From Sphaerisporangium perillae (GTDB lineage Bacteria; Actinomycetota; Actinomycetes; Streptosporangiales; Streptosporangiaceae): a DNA stretch of 64,000 bases. The notes under the pieces are model-generated. The model was given only the letters and a program-made list of their open reading frames with translations, did not search any database and had not been told where the DNA came from. A program made the position numbers and the translations under genes. Of this stretch, positions 54,318-61,930 are shown piece by piece. Numbering within the stretch: position 1 is the stretch's first letter; every line of letters begins with the position of its first letter. The DNA lies in the NCBI RefSeq assembly GCF_023276435.1, contig NZ_JALLPO010000001.1, forward strand, positions 186,001 through 250,000, read 5' to 3'.

Positions 54318-54351
54318 ATGCCGCTTGCCACAGCATTCCCCGCGACGCTGA
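54070..54351 (+). CDS. possible small membrane protein (weak)
   Basis: A frame of 93 residues: a basic N-terminal part, then one hydrophobic stretch (LAVWALVLGAFMVGWVTPMAA, near residues 40-60). Codon use is genome-like for the first 65 codons, and GGGAAG lies about 10 nt upstream of the ATG. The last third overlaps the start of the hydrolase gene and looks non-coding. No family is recognised. It could be a chance frame. Confidence 0.22.
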   Translation: MVDEGLTRAAASAHRVAEQAGHLSCRRRVGERCRLAVWALVLGAFMVGWVTPMAAKAQARMVAADHPSHTSSICAGTNLKLFPCRLPQHSPRR

Positions 54352-55073
54352 TGACAAAGGACGGTGTGCGGATCGACGCGGCGCACACCCCCTCCCGAGG
54401 GGACGTCGATCTCGGCATCGTCATCGCCCACGGCTTCACGGGATCCTGGCGTGAAGGCACGACCCGGCGCATCGCCCACGTGCTGAGCGGCTTCGGCGGG
54501 GTGGTGGCCTTCGACTTCCGCGGCCACGGCAGGTCGGGCGGCCTGTCCACGGTCGGCGACGCGGAGGTCCTCGATCTGGACGCCGCCGTGGCCCACGCCC
54601 GTTCCGTCGGCTACTCCCGGGTGGCCACCGTCGGCTTCTCGATGGGCGCCGCGGTCGCCATACGGCACGCCGCCCTGCACCGGGGGACCGACGCGGTGGT
54701 CGCCGTGAGCGCCCCCGCCCGCTGGTACTACCGGGGCACCCGTCCCATGCGGCAGGTCCACTGGGCCATCGAGCGGACGTCCGGGCGGCTGGCGGCCCGC
54801 CTCGCCAAGCGCACGCGCATCCAGTCGGGCAAGTGGGATCCGGTGCCGCTCGCCCCGCACGAGGCGGTCGAGCGCATCGCGCCCACGCCGCTGCTGATCG
54901 TGCACGGCGACGCCGACACGTTCTTCCCGCTGGACCACCCCCACCAGCTCTTCGACGCGGCGCGCGAGCCGAAGGAGCTGTGGATCGAGCGGGGGTACGG
55001 CCACGCCGAATCCTCCGCCACCCCTGACCTCATCAAGCGCATCGGCGCGTGGCTCTCGGAGGTGCAGCGATGA
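54318..55073 (+). CDS. alpha/beta hydrolase
   Basis: A 251-residue alpha/beta-hydrolase-fold protein. The oxyanion block is VIAHGFTGSWREGTTRR, the nucleophile elbow is GFSMG, the acidic residue lies in VHGDADTFFP and the catalytic His in GYGHAES. No signal peptide is seen. It resembles cytosolic serine esterases or acyltransferases of unknown substrate. Its stop overlaps the ackA start (ATGA), so it is translated with acetate kinase, where pta would be expected in many bacteria. Confidence 0.88.
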   Translation: MPLATAFPATLMTKDGVRIDAAHTPSRGDVDLGIVIAHGFTGSWREGTTRRIAHVLSGFGGVVAFDFRGHGRSGGLSTVGDAEVLDLDAAVAHARSVGYSRVATVGFSMGAAVAIRHAALHRGTDAVVAVSAPARWYYRGTRPMRQVHWAIERTSGRLAARLAKRTRIQSGKWDPVPLAPHEAVERIAPTPLLIVHGDADTFFPLDHPHQLFDAAREPKELWIERGYGHAESSATPDLIKRIGAWLSEVQR

Positions 55074-56197
55074 TCCTGGTGATCAACTCCGGGTCCTCGT
55101 CGGTGAAGTACCAGCTCATCGACCTCGATGGGCCGACACGGCACAAGACCGGCAAGATCGAGCGCATCGGTGAGCCGGGGTCGGGCTTCCCCGACCACGA
55201 GGCGGCCCTCCTGCGGGTGGCGGAGGAGGTGGCGGAGTACTCCGGCGAGCTCACCGCGATCGGCCACCGCGTCGTGCACAGCGGGGGGGCGTTCACCGGG
55301 CCCACGCTGATCACCGACCACGTCGTCGAGCAGATCGCGGAGGCCGCGCCGCTGGCCCCGCTGCACAACCCGTCGAACCTGGCCGGCATCGAGGTGATGC
55401 GGCGGCTCCACCCCGACCTGCCGCAGGTCGCCGTGTTCGACACCGCGTTCCACAGCACGATCACCCCCGCCGCCCGCACCTACGCCATCGACAGCAAGGT
55501 GGCCGAGCGGTACGGCGTGCGGCGGTACGGGTTCCACGGCACCTCGACCGCCTACGTCTCGCGCGTCGCGGCCAAGATGATCGGCAAGCCCGAGCTGGCC
55601 AACGTGATCGTCCTGCACCTCGGCAACGGCGCGAGCGCCTCGGCGGTCTCGGCGGGACGGTGCGTGGACACCTCCATGGGGATGACCCCGCTGGAAGGGC
55701 TCGTCATGGGCACCCGGTCGGGCGACGTGGACCCCGGAGTGATCTTCCATCTGATCCGCGGCGGGATGGGGCCCGACGACGTCGAGGCCATGCTCATCCA
55801 CGACAGCGGGTTGCACGGCCTGTGCGGCGACAACGACATGCGGGCGGTGCTGGCACGGGTCGCAGAGGGCGACGAGGAGGCCGTGCTGGCCTACAACGTG
55901 TACTGCCACCGGCTGAGGAAGTACATCGGCGCCTACTGCGCGGTGCTCGGCCGCGTGGACGTGATCGCCTTCACCGGCGGTGTGGGGGAGAACTCCGCCC
56001 AGGTCAGGCGCAAGGTGCTCTCCGGCCTGGAGCCGATGGGCATCCGGCTCGACCCCACGCGCAACTCGTCCGCCGACGGCGTGCGGCTGATCTCCGCCCA
56101 CGACTCGGCCGTGAAGGTCGCCGTCGTGCCGACGGACGAGGAGCTGGAGATCGCCATGGAGACCGCAGCCGTAGTGGCGCGAACCAATTCCGAATAA
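55070..56197 (+). CDS. ackA: acetate kinase
   Basis: A 375-residue ASKHA-fold kinase interconverting acetate plus ATP and acetyl phosphate plus ADP. Signatures are MILVINSGSSSVKYQLID (N-terminal, Asn and Arg/Ser site), VFDTAFHSTI, RRYGFHGTSTAYVS, VIVLHLGNGASASAV and FTGGVGENSAQVR. It is about 20-25 residues shorter than typical AckA, mostly in the N-terminal part. ATG 55070 overlaps the hydrolase stop. No phosphotransacetylase gene is in the window. A strong hairpin follows. Confidence 0.96.
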   Translation: MILVINSGSSSVKYQLIDLDGPTRHKTGKIERIGEPGSGFPDHEAALLRVAEEVAEYSGELTAIGHRVVHSGGAFTGPTLITDHVVEQIAEAAPLAPLHNPSNLAGIEVMRRLHPDLPQVAVFDTAFHSTITPAARTYAIDSKVAERYGVRRYGFHGTSTAYVSRVAAKMIGKPELANVIVLHLGNGASASAVSAGRCVDTSMGMTPLEGLVMGTRSGDVDPGVIFHLIRGGMGPDDVEAMLIHDSGLHGLCGDNDMRAVLARVAEGDEEAVLAYNVYCHRLRKYIGAYCAVLGRVDVIAFTGGVGENSAQVRRKVLSGLEPMGIRLDPTRNSSADGVRLISAHDSAVKVAVVPTDEELEIAMETAAVVARTNSE

Positions 56198-56228
56198 ATG
56201 TCGTCTACCTCCAAAGGAGGTATGAGAT

Positions 56229-56268
56229 CCGCCAGGCGAAGTCCTTACCGGGGCAGGACTCCTGGCGG
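56229..56268 (+). terminator. terminator after ackA
   Basis: CCGCCAGG (56229-56236) pairs with CCTGGCGG (56261-56268), and the inner AGTCCT (56240-56245) pairs with AGGACT (56255-56260), with a 3-nt bulge. It lies 31 nt after the ackA stop. Confidence 0.7.
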
Positions 56269-56298
56269 GGGCGATCTCGGACATCCTTGTATTGCGGG

Positions 56299-56337
56299 GC
56301 CGTCGCCCAGCGACGCGGGGGCGCGCTGGGCGACGGC
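56299..56337 (-). terminator. terminator of the aldehyde dehydrogenase gene
   Basis: GCCGTCGCCCAGCG (56299-56312) and CGCTGGGCGACGGC (56324-56337) form a perfect 14-bp stem with an 11-nt loop, 13 nt beyond the dehydrogenase stop. Confidence 0.8.
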
Positions 56338-56350
56338 TGCGCACGAACGG

Positions 56351-57787
56351 TCAGCCCAGGCGGGCGATCGACTTGTACTCCAGGTAGGAGGAAAGGCCCT
56401 CGGGGCCCAGCTCACGGCCGATGCCGCTCGCCTTGTACCCGCCGAACGGGGCGGAGGGCTCCATGGTGTTCATCATGTTCACGCCGTAGGTGCCCGTGCG
56501 GACCCGGCGGGCGATGTCCATGCCGTGGTCGGTGTCGGAGGTCCAGACCGTCCCGGAGAGCCCGTAGTCGCTGTCGTTGGCGATGCGGACCGCGTCCTCC
56601 TCGTTCTCGTAGGGGATCACCGACAGCACGGGGCCGAAGATCTCCTCGCGGGCGATGCGCATGTCGTTCGAGACGCCCGCGAAGACGGTCGGCGCGACGT
56701 ACCAGCCACGGTCGCGGGGACGGTCCAGGCCGCCGACGACCGGCTTGGCGCCCTCGTCGATGCCGATCTTGATGTAGCCCTCGACCCGCTCCTGCTGGCG
56801 CTTGGCGACCATCGGGCCGATGCCGGTGGCGGGGTCGGCAGGGTCGCCCACCGGCTGGCCGCTGACCATGTCGGCCACGGCCTGGAGCACCTCGTCGTAC
56901 CGGGAGGAGGAGGCGAGGATGCGGGTCTGCGCCACGCAGGCCTGGCCGTTGTTCATGAGCGAGGCGATGGACAGGAAGCCCATGGCCGCGTTCAGGTCGC
57001 AGTCGTCCAGGATGATCGCCGCCGACTTGCCGCCCAGCTCCAGGCTGCAGCGCTTCAGCTGCTCGCCGCAGATGCCCGCGATGCGGCGTCCGGCCGCGGT
57101 GGACCCCGTGAAGGCCACCTTGTCGACGCCCGGGTGCGACACCAGGTGCTCACCCGCCTCGCGGCCCGCGGCCACGATGTTGACCACGCCCTCCGGGATG
57201 CCGGACTCCTTGATCATCTCGGCGAGGAGGTAGGAGTCCAGCGGGGTCTCGGGGGCGGGCTTCACCACGACCGTGCAGCCGGCGATGAGCGCGGGGGCGA
57301 GCTTGGTCATGATGACGAACTGCGGGACGTTCCACGGCACCACGGCGGCGACCACGCCGACGGGCTCGCGCCGCACCGTCACCGGGCCGAACATGCCGGG
57401 ACGCTCGTCCTCCACCGCGAAGGTCTTACCGAGCTCGCTGTAGTACTGCAGCATGCCGAGTGGCTGCGGCGCCTGGGCGAGCTGCGAGAAGGTGATGGGA
57501 CAGCCCATCTCCAGCGTGATCAGCTCGGCCATCTCGGCCTGCCGCGCGGCGTACAGCTGGGTGAGCTTCCCGACCACCTCGGCCCGCTCGGCCATGGACA
57601 TCCTCGGCCACGGGCCGTTGTCGAAGGCCTCGCGCGCGGCGGCGACCGCGCGGTCCATGTCGGCGGGGGTGCCGTCGGGCACGCGGCCGACGATCTCCTC
57701 GGTGTGGGGCGATACGACGTCGATCGTCGCGGTGCCCGAGGGAGCCACCCAGTCGCCCCCGATGAAAAGACGGTCGTGCTGGAGCAT
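56351..57787 (-). CDS. NAD-dependent aldehyde dehydrogenase
   Basis: A 478-residue ALDH-superfamily enzyme oxidising an aldehyde to the acid. Catalytic residues are Glu 250 (LELGGKSA) and Cys 284 (NNGQACVAQTRI); the NAD site includes PWNVPQF, KPAPETPLDS and FTGSTAAGRRIA. The set resembles the short-chain or aromatic aldehyde dehydrogenases found in actinomycete catabolic loci; the substrate is unknown. AGGAGGC precedes ATG 57787. The upstream region carries GAATGCTTGCTTG and nested palindromes, suggesting regulated expression. It is convergent with ackA. Confidence 0.94.
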   Translation of the reverse strand: MLQHDRLFIGGDWVAPSGTATIDVVSPHTEEIVGRVPDGTPADMDRAVAAAREAFDNGPWPRMSMAERAEVVGKLTQLYAARQAEMAELITLEMGCPITFSQLAQAPQPLGMLQYYSELGKTFAVEDERPGMFGPVTVRREPVGVVAAVVPWNVPQFVIMTKLAPALIAGCTVVVKPAPETPLDSYLLAEMIKESGIPEGVVNIVAAGREAGEHLVSHPGVDKVAFTGSTAAGRRIAGICGEQLKRCSLELGGKSAAIILDDCDLNAAMGFLSIASLMNNGQACVAQTRILASSSRYDEVLQAVADMVSGQPVGDPADPATGIGPMVAKRQQERVEGYIKIGIDEGAKPVVGGLDRPRDRGWYVAPTVFAGVSNDMRIAREEIFGPVLSVIPYENEEDAVRIANDSDYGLSGTVWTSDTDHGMDIARRVRTGTYGVNMMNTMEPSAPFGGYKASGIGRELGPEGLSSYLEYKSIARLG

Positions 57788-58172
57788 GTGTCTGCCTCCT
57801 GGTCGGGCGGGCCGGGGTCCTATTTGACCGAATGCTTGCTTGTTTTCAGTCTTGCCGCGCGGGGCCGGGCTCACAAGGGGCCACGTCGTCCGGTCGCTGT
57901 GACAGAACCATGTTCTGTCCTTGTTGGCAAGACTCGGGGACCGCGGGAAGCGTCCCCGGATAGGATCGGTCGCCCGATCGTCCGGCTACATGATCACGGT
58001 GTAATGCCGCAGATGTCCGGATGTGAGGTAGGCCCAATTCTCGGCAAAGCCGCACGCTGCGTAGTCGTGAAGTGGTAGATAGTTCGCCAATGGTGTATAG
58101 GTTCTTCCGATCGCGTGACCGCCCCGGAGATCGGCTTCTGGAGTGCCGGGGCGTCTGGAGTGAGGAGGGCTG
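57788..58172. promoter_or_regulatory. divergent control region with nested palindromes
   Basis: The 385-bp gap between the dehydrogenase and the secreted peptidase-like gene. The outer arms AGTCTTGCC (57848-57856) and GGCAAGACT (57926-57934) enclose GACAGAACCATGTTCTGTC (57901-57919), a perfect 8-3-8 dyad. GAATGCTTGCTTG (near 57831-57843), close to the dehydrogenase start, resembles a TetR-type half-site. No gene is seen. Confidence 0.5.
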
Positions 58173-59072
58173 ATGCGTTCAGGCCGTGCGATCACACTGG
58201 CGGCCGTCCTGCTGGGCCTGTTCACGGCGCTCGTCATACCGCCCGCCGAGGCCAAGCCCAGTCCGCAGGCGCAGCTCGAGAAGCTGACCAAGCAGGCGGC
58301 CGACCTGCAGAAGGCCTACCGCGGGCAGATCCAGAGCCTCGAGGACACCCGCGACGCGGCCCAGAAGGCCGGGAACCGCATGAAGAAGCTGCGCACCGAT
58401 CTGGCCGCCGCCGAGAAGCAGATCGCGCAGTTCTATGCGAACTCGTACATGTCAGGCACGATCGACGGTCCGAAGGTGTTCACCTACAGCGGCGATCCCG
58501 ACTCGATACTGGGACAGGCCGCCACCGTCACCTACCTCGCCGAGGAGAAGAACCAGCGGCTGAACCGCATCAGCGGGCTGATCAAGGAGTCGCGGACCGC
58601 CAAGAAGGAGGCCGACGGCAAGATCTCCGACCTGAAGAAGGAGATCGACCGGCTCGAGGCCAAGAAGAAGGACGTCGGGCAACTGCTCAGGAAGTTCGGC
58701 TTCCAGGCCCCCGACGCGGGAAGCGGCCTGACCGCCCGCATGGTGAGCATCCGCAACGTCATCCTGCAGGGCTTCCCGATGCCGTTCGGCGTCGGATGCC
58801 TGCGCCCCGGCGACCCCGGCGAGCACGGCAAGGGCCGCGCCTGCGACTTCATGATGAGCACGGGTGGCCGCATGCCCGACGCGGCGGCCCAGGCCCGCGG
58901 CGACGCCCTCGCCCAGTGGTGCATCGAGAACGGCCGCCAGCTCGGCATCATGTACATCATCTGGCGGCAGCGTTACTACGACATCCGCACCGGCGCGGGG
59001 TGGCGGACGATGTCCGACCGGGGCGGCGTCACCGCGAACCACTACGACCACGTCCACGTGTCGGTCTTCTAA
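58173..59072 (+). CDS. secreted coiled-coil protein with M15-like peptidase C-domain
   Basis: A 299-residue exported protein. The signal peptide ends AEA-KPS near residue 27. Residues 30-175 form a two-part coiled coil like those of peptidoglycan hydrolases of the RipA/CwlO type. The C-terminal domain (about 185-299) has HGKGRACDFM (His 218, Asp 225) and HYDHVHVSVF (His 293, His 295), the zinc ligand pattern of VanY/M15-like fungal and bacterial 'ARB_07466-type' domains. It probably cleaves cell-wall peptides, with the coiled coil as a regulatory stalk. AGGAGG lies upstream of the ATG. Confidence 0.85.
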   Translation: MRSGRAITLAAVLLGLFTALVIPPAEAKPSPQAQLEKLTKQAADLQKAYRGQIQSLEDTRDAAQKAGNRMKKLRTDLAAAEKQIAQFYANSYMSGTIDGPKVFTYSGDPDSILGQAATVTYLAEEKNQRLNRISGLIKESRTAKKEADGKISDLKKEIDRLEAKKKDVGQLLRKFGFQAPDAGSGLTARMVSIRNVILQGFPMPFGVGCLRPGDPGEHGKGRACDFMMSTGGRMPDAAAQARGDALAQWCIENGRQLGIMYIIWRQRYYDIRTGAGWRTMSDRGGVTANHYDHVHVSVF

Positions 59073-59169
59073 GCAGGGGATATCGCATCTGACGCATATC
59101 CACGAGTTGAGATGGCGTTTGTCCTTTCACACCTGCCCGGGCCATGGCGACGGGTCACGGCTCCGGGGG

Positions 59170-60495
59170 TCACGGCTCCGGGTGGGCGGCGATGCGCTCC
59201 CTCAGCCAGTGGTAGGACGCCTTGGGCGTGCGCTTCTGGGTGGCGAAGTCGACGTGGACCAGGCCGAACCGCTGGTCGTACCCCTCGGCCCACTCGAAGT
59301 TGTCCAGCAGCGACCAGACGTAGTAGCCCCGTACGTCCACCCCCTCGGCGATGGCGGCGCGCACCGCCTCGATGTGCCCGTCCAGGAAGGTGATCCGCGC
59401 CTGGTCGTCCACCACGCCGTCCGGGCCGGGCTCGTCGGCCTGGGAGCACCCGTTCTCGGTCACGTACACCGGCGGCAGCGCGTCGCCGTACCGCGCCCTG
59501 AGCCCGGTGAGCAGCTCGCGCAGGCCGTCGGGGACCACCGGCCAGCCGAAGGCGGTCGTGGGGTACCCGGTGACGCCGGCGTCCTCGAACGGCAGCCCGC
59601 CGGTGTCGGCTCCTTCGGCCGGAGCGGCGATGCGGGTCGGGTTGTAGTAGTTGATCCCGAGGCCGTCCAGGGGCTGCGCGATGATCTCCGCGTCACCGTC
59701 CCGGACGGCGTCCAGGGTGGTCACCCCGTAAGCCGACAGGTCCGGATACTGCCCAAGAAGGACGGGATCGTTGAACAACCGGTTGTGCAGGGTGTCGTAC
59801 GCCTCGGCAGCCCGCAGGTCCTCGGGGGACCCGGACGCGGGCCGGACCGGGGTGCAGTTGTTGGTGATGAGCACCCGCTCGGCGCCGTTCGCCCGTAGCG
59901 CCTGCGTGGCGAGGCCGTGGCCGAGCAACTGGTGGTGGGCGACCGGCAGGGCGTCCAGGAGCAGCGCCTTGCCCGGCGCGTGCGTCCCGAGGGCGTAGCC
60001 GAAGACCATGTGGATGAACGGCTCGTTGAGCGTGATCCACATCGGCACCCGGTCGGCGAGGCGGCCCGACACGGTGTGCGCGTACTCCGCCAGGTGGTGG
60101 GCCGTGTCGCGGTTCAGCCAGCCGCCTTCGTCCTCCAGCGCCTGAGGGAGGTCCCAGTGGAACAGCGTGACCGCCGGGGTGATGCCCTTGGCGCACAGCT
60201 CGTCGACGAGCCGGTCGTAGAAGTCCAGCCCCGCCTTGTTGGCCTTCCCCCGGCCCTCAGGATGGACTCTCGGCCACGAAATGGAGAAGCGGTAGGAGTT
60301 CACCCCCAGATCCGCCATGAGCATGACATCCTCTGACCACCGGTGGTAATGGTCACAGGCGACGTCTCCGGTGTGACCATCTCGCACGTGGCCGGGATCA
60401 TGGGTGAAGGTGTCCCAGATGGACGCGCCCCGACCGTCCTCTGCCACGGCGCCCTCGATCTGGTAGGACGCGGTAGCCGTACCCCAAAGGAACAT
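59170..60495 (-). CDS. GH1 family beta-glucosidase
   Basis: A 441-residue TIM-barrel glycoside hydrolase family 1 enzyme. The acid/base is Glu 158 in TLNEPF and the nucleophile is Glu 347 in VTENG. FLWGTATASYQIEGA at the N-terminus and YYVWSLLDNFEWAEGYDQRFGL near the end are family marks. It hydrolyses beta-glucosides such as cellobiose in the cytoplasm (no signal peptide). ATG 60495 is chosen for the ideal GGAGG five bases upstream; ATG 60510 or 60525 would add 5 or 10 residues, but 60511-60525 is an operator-like dyad. A divergent TetR gene probably controls it. Confidence 0.94.
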   Translation of the reverse strand: MFLWGTATASYQIEGAVAEDGRGASIWDTFTHDPGHVRDGHTGDVACDHYHRWSEDVMLMADLGVNSYRFSISWPRVHPEGRGKANKAGLDFYDRLVDELCAKGITPAVTLFHWDLPQALEDEGGWLNRDTAHHLAEYAHTVSGRLADRVPMWITLNEPFIHMVFGYALGTHAPGKALLLDALPVAHHQLLGHGLATQALRANGAERVLITNNCTPVRPASGSPEDLRAAEAYDTLHNRLFNDPVLLGQYPDLSAYGVTTLDAVRDGDAEIIAQPLDGLGINYYNPTRIAAPAEGADTGGLPFEDAGVTGYPTTAFGWPVVPDGLRELLTGLRARYGDALPPVYVTENGCSQADEPGPDGVVDDQARITFLDGHIEAVRAAIAEGVDVRGYYVWSLLDNFEWAEGYDQRFGLVHVDFATQKRTPKASYHWLRERIAAHPEP

Positions 60496-60510
60496 GGTGA
60501 CCTCCGGCAT

Positions 60511-60525
60511 ATGAGTAGACCTCAT
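60511..60525. promoter_or_regulatory. dyad between the GH1 and TetR genes
   Basis: ATGAG-TAGAC-CTCAT is a perfect 5-5-5 inverted repeat just upstream of the likely GH1 start, in the 68-bp divergent gap. It is a candidate TetR operator. Confidence 0.4.
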
Positions 60526-60563
60526 GTTAAGCGCAGCACCGGGATCGGGAGGATGATGGGGGA

Positions 60564-61220
60564 ATGACGAACGTCTCCGCAGGGACGCTCCGCCGCCGTC
60601 CCGCTCAGCGCCGCAGCGTCGAGCGGGTCGAACGGATGCTCGACGAGTGCGCCCGGCTTCTCGACGAGGTGGGATACGACGGGCTGACCACCAAGGAGGT
60701 CGCCCGCCGCGCCGGCGTGCCCATCGGCACGTTCTACCAGTTCTTTCCCGACAAGCAGGGGCTCGTACGGGCGCTGGCGCTGCGCAACCTCGACGCCTTC
60801 CTCGACCGGCTCACCGCCCGGCTCGGCTCGGCCGAGATCACCGACTGGACCGACGCCGTCGACCTGGCGGTGGACGAGTTCGTGGCGATGAAGCGCACCA
60901 TCCCCGGGTTCGCCATCGTGGACTTCGGCGAGATACTTCCCTCCCCGGGAGCGCCGCCGCTGAAGGGCACCAACCGCCTGCTGGACGCCGCGCTGGAGAA
61001 CAACGTGATCGTCGCCGACCGGCTGCGGGCGCTCACCATCGACCTCCTCGGCGCGCCGAGAGGACCCGGCCTGGACCGCGCGCTCATCGTGGCCGTGGAG
61101 GCCGCGGACGCGGTGCTGAAGCTCGCCTTCCGCGCCCACCCCGACGGTGACCCCGACCTGATCACCGAGTGCAAAAAGCTCGTCCGCCGCTACCTGGCCG
61201 ACCACCTCCCCGAACGCTGA
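60564..61220 (+). CDS. TetR family regulator
   Basis: A 218-residue regulator. The helix-turn-helix lies at about residues 20-70 (RMLDECARLLDEVGYDGLTTKEVARRAGVPIGTFYQFFPDKQGLVRAL). The C-terminal ligand domain (AVDLAVDEFVAMKRTIPGFAIVDFG, DRLRALTIDLLG) is of the general TetR type. GGGGGA directly precedes the ATG. It is divergent from the beta-glucosidase, which it may regulate, although TetR control of a sugar hydrolase is less usual than LacI or ROK. A hairpin terminator follows. Confidence 0.9.
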   Translation: MTNVSAGTLRRRPAQRRSVERVERMLDECARLLDEVGYDGLTTKEVARRAGVPIGTFYQFFPDKQGLVRALALRNLDAFLDRLTARLGSAEITDWTDAVDLAVDEFVAMKRTIPGFAIVDFGEILPSPGAPPLKGTNRLLDAALENNVIVADRLRALTIDLLGAPRGPGLDRALIVAVEAADAVLKLAFRAHPDGDPDLITECKKLVRRYLADHLPER

Positions 61221-61226
61221 CCACCA

Positions 61227-61247
61227 CCGCCCCCGTGCCGGGGGTGG
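61227..61247 (+). terminator. terminator after the TetR gene
   Basis: CCGCCCCCG (61227-61235) pairs with CGGGGGTGG (61239-61247) over 9 bp, including a G-T pair, with loop TGC. It lies 6 nt past the stop. Confidence 0.6.
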
Positions 61248-61258
61248 GCTGTCCGGGC

Positions 61259-61289
61259 TTGACCTGGAGCCCACTCCAGGTGGGATCCT
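61259..61289 (+). promoter_or_regulatory. MerR-type promoter/operator with leaderless start
   Basis: The -35 TTGACC (61259-61264) and -10 GATCCT (61284-61289) are 19 bp apart, the long spacing typical of MerR-controlled promoters. The dyad ACCTGGAG-CCCA-CTCCAGGT (61262-61281) fills the spacer. The GTG start at 61296 is six bases after the -10, so the mRNA should begin at the start codon. Confidence 0.85.
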
Positions 61290-61295
61290 CGGGCG

Positions 61296-61709
61296 GTGAG
61301 CGTCTATACACCGGGACAGGTCGCGGAGGAGACCGGGTTCAGCCTCGACACCCTCCGCTACTACGAGCGCATCGGCCTGCTGGAGCCGATCGAACGCAAC
61401 GCCGCCGGGCAGAGGCGGTTCAGCGATGAGGACATCGGCTGGCTCGGCATGGTGCGCTGCCTGCGCGACACCGGGATGCCGATCGCCGAGATGCTGCGCT
61501 TCACCGAACTGGTCCGTGGCGGGGGCGAGACCATCGGTGACCGCATCACCCTGCTGGAGACCCACGACCACGAGGTCGAGGCGCAGATCGCCCGGCTCAG
61601 GGAGAGACAGGCCGCCATCCAGCGCAAGATCCAGCACTACCGCGACATACTCGCCCAACGCAACACCCCAACCCCCCGCACCCGCCCCGAGGACCCCACG
61701 ACGCCCTGA
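61296..61709 (+). CDS. MerR family regulator, autoregulated and leaderless
   Basis: A 137-residue MerR protein. The winged helix covers residues 1-70 (YTPGQVAEETGFSLDTLRYYERIGLLEPIERNAAGQRRFSDEDIGWLGMVRCLRDTGM), followed by a long dimerisation helix (HDHEVEAQIARLRERQAAIQRKIQHYRDIL) and a disordered tail. No metal-binding cysteines occur after the helix, so it is of the organic/redox-sensor type rather than a metal sensor. It sits under its own MerR-type operator. The 3' end, including the stop, is tandemly duplicated. Confidence 0.93.
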   Translation: MSVYTPGQVAEETGFSLDTLRYYERIGLLEPIERNAAGQRRFSDEDIGWLGMVRCLRDTGMPIAEMLRFTELVRGGGETIGDRITLLETHDHEVEAQIARLRERQAAIQRKIQHYRDILAQRNTPTPRTRPEDPTTP

Positions 61710-61742
61710 CCGGTCCAGCCACGACGCCCTGACCGGTCCAGC
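61697..61742 (+). repeat. 23-bp tandem repeat across the merR stop codon
   Basis: Two perfect 23-bp units (61697-61719 and 61720-61742) begin CACGACGCCCTGACC. The TGA at 61707-61709 in unit 1 is the actual stop of the MerR gene; unit 2 carries a second copy. The rest of the gap to 61930 shows no gene. Confidence 0.85.
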
Positions 61743-61930
61743 GCGGCGACCGCACACCTTCGCGTGGGGCTCACCGTTCCAGCGCCATGACTGCGTGCCT
61801 CGGCCGGGTGGGTCCTTTCCCGCTTGGTGTGCTGGTTGTGTTATCCGGCGCCGCGGCGGCGGGAGGGGGTACGGCGATGCCGGCGCCGACGTACGTTGGG
61901 TGACCCGGTGGACGTTCGTGGGGACCCCCA

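Noticed and set aside
57901-57919. GACAGAACCATGTTCTGTC as a LexA/SOS box
   Set aside because: Actinobacterial LexA boxes have GAAC-N4-GTTC spacing; here the spacer is three bases, and neighbouring genes are not SOS-like.
56198-58078. Long plus-strand frame after ackA, with a perfect AAAGGAGGT site before ATG 56221
   Set aside because: It runs antisense through the aldehyde dehydrogenase, its first codons form the ackA terminator hairpin, and the translation has no protein-like pattern.
57934-58172. c-di-AMP (ydaO) riboswitch before the secreted wall-hydrolase-like gene
   Set aside because: Such switches are common before actinomycete wall hydrolases, but the conserved core blocks were not found here.
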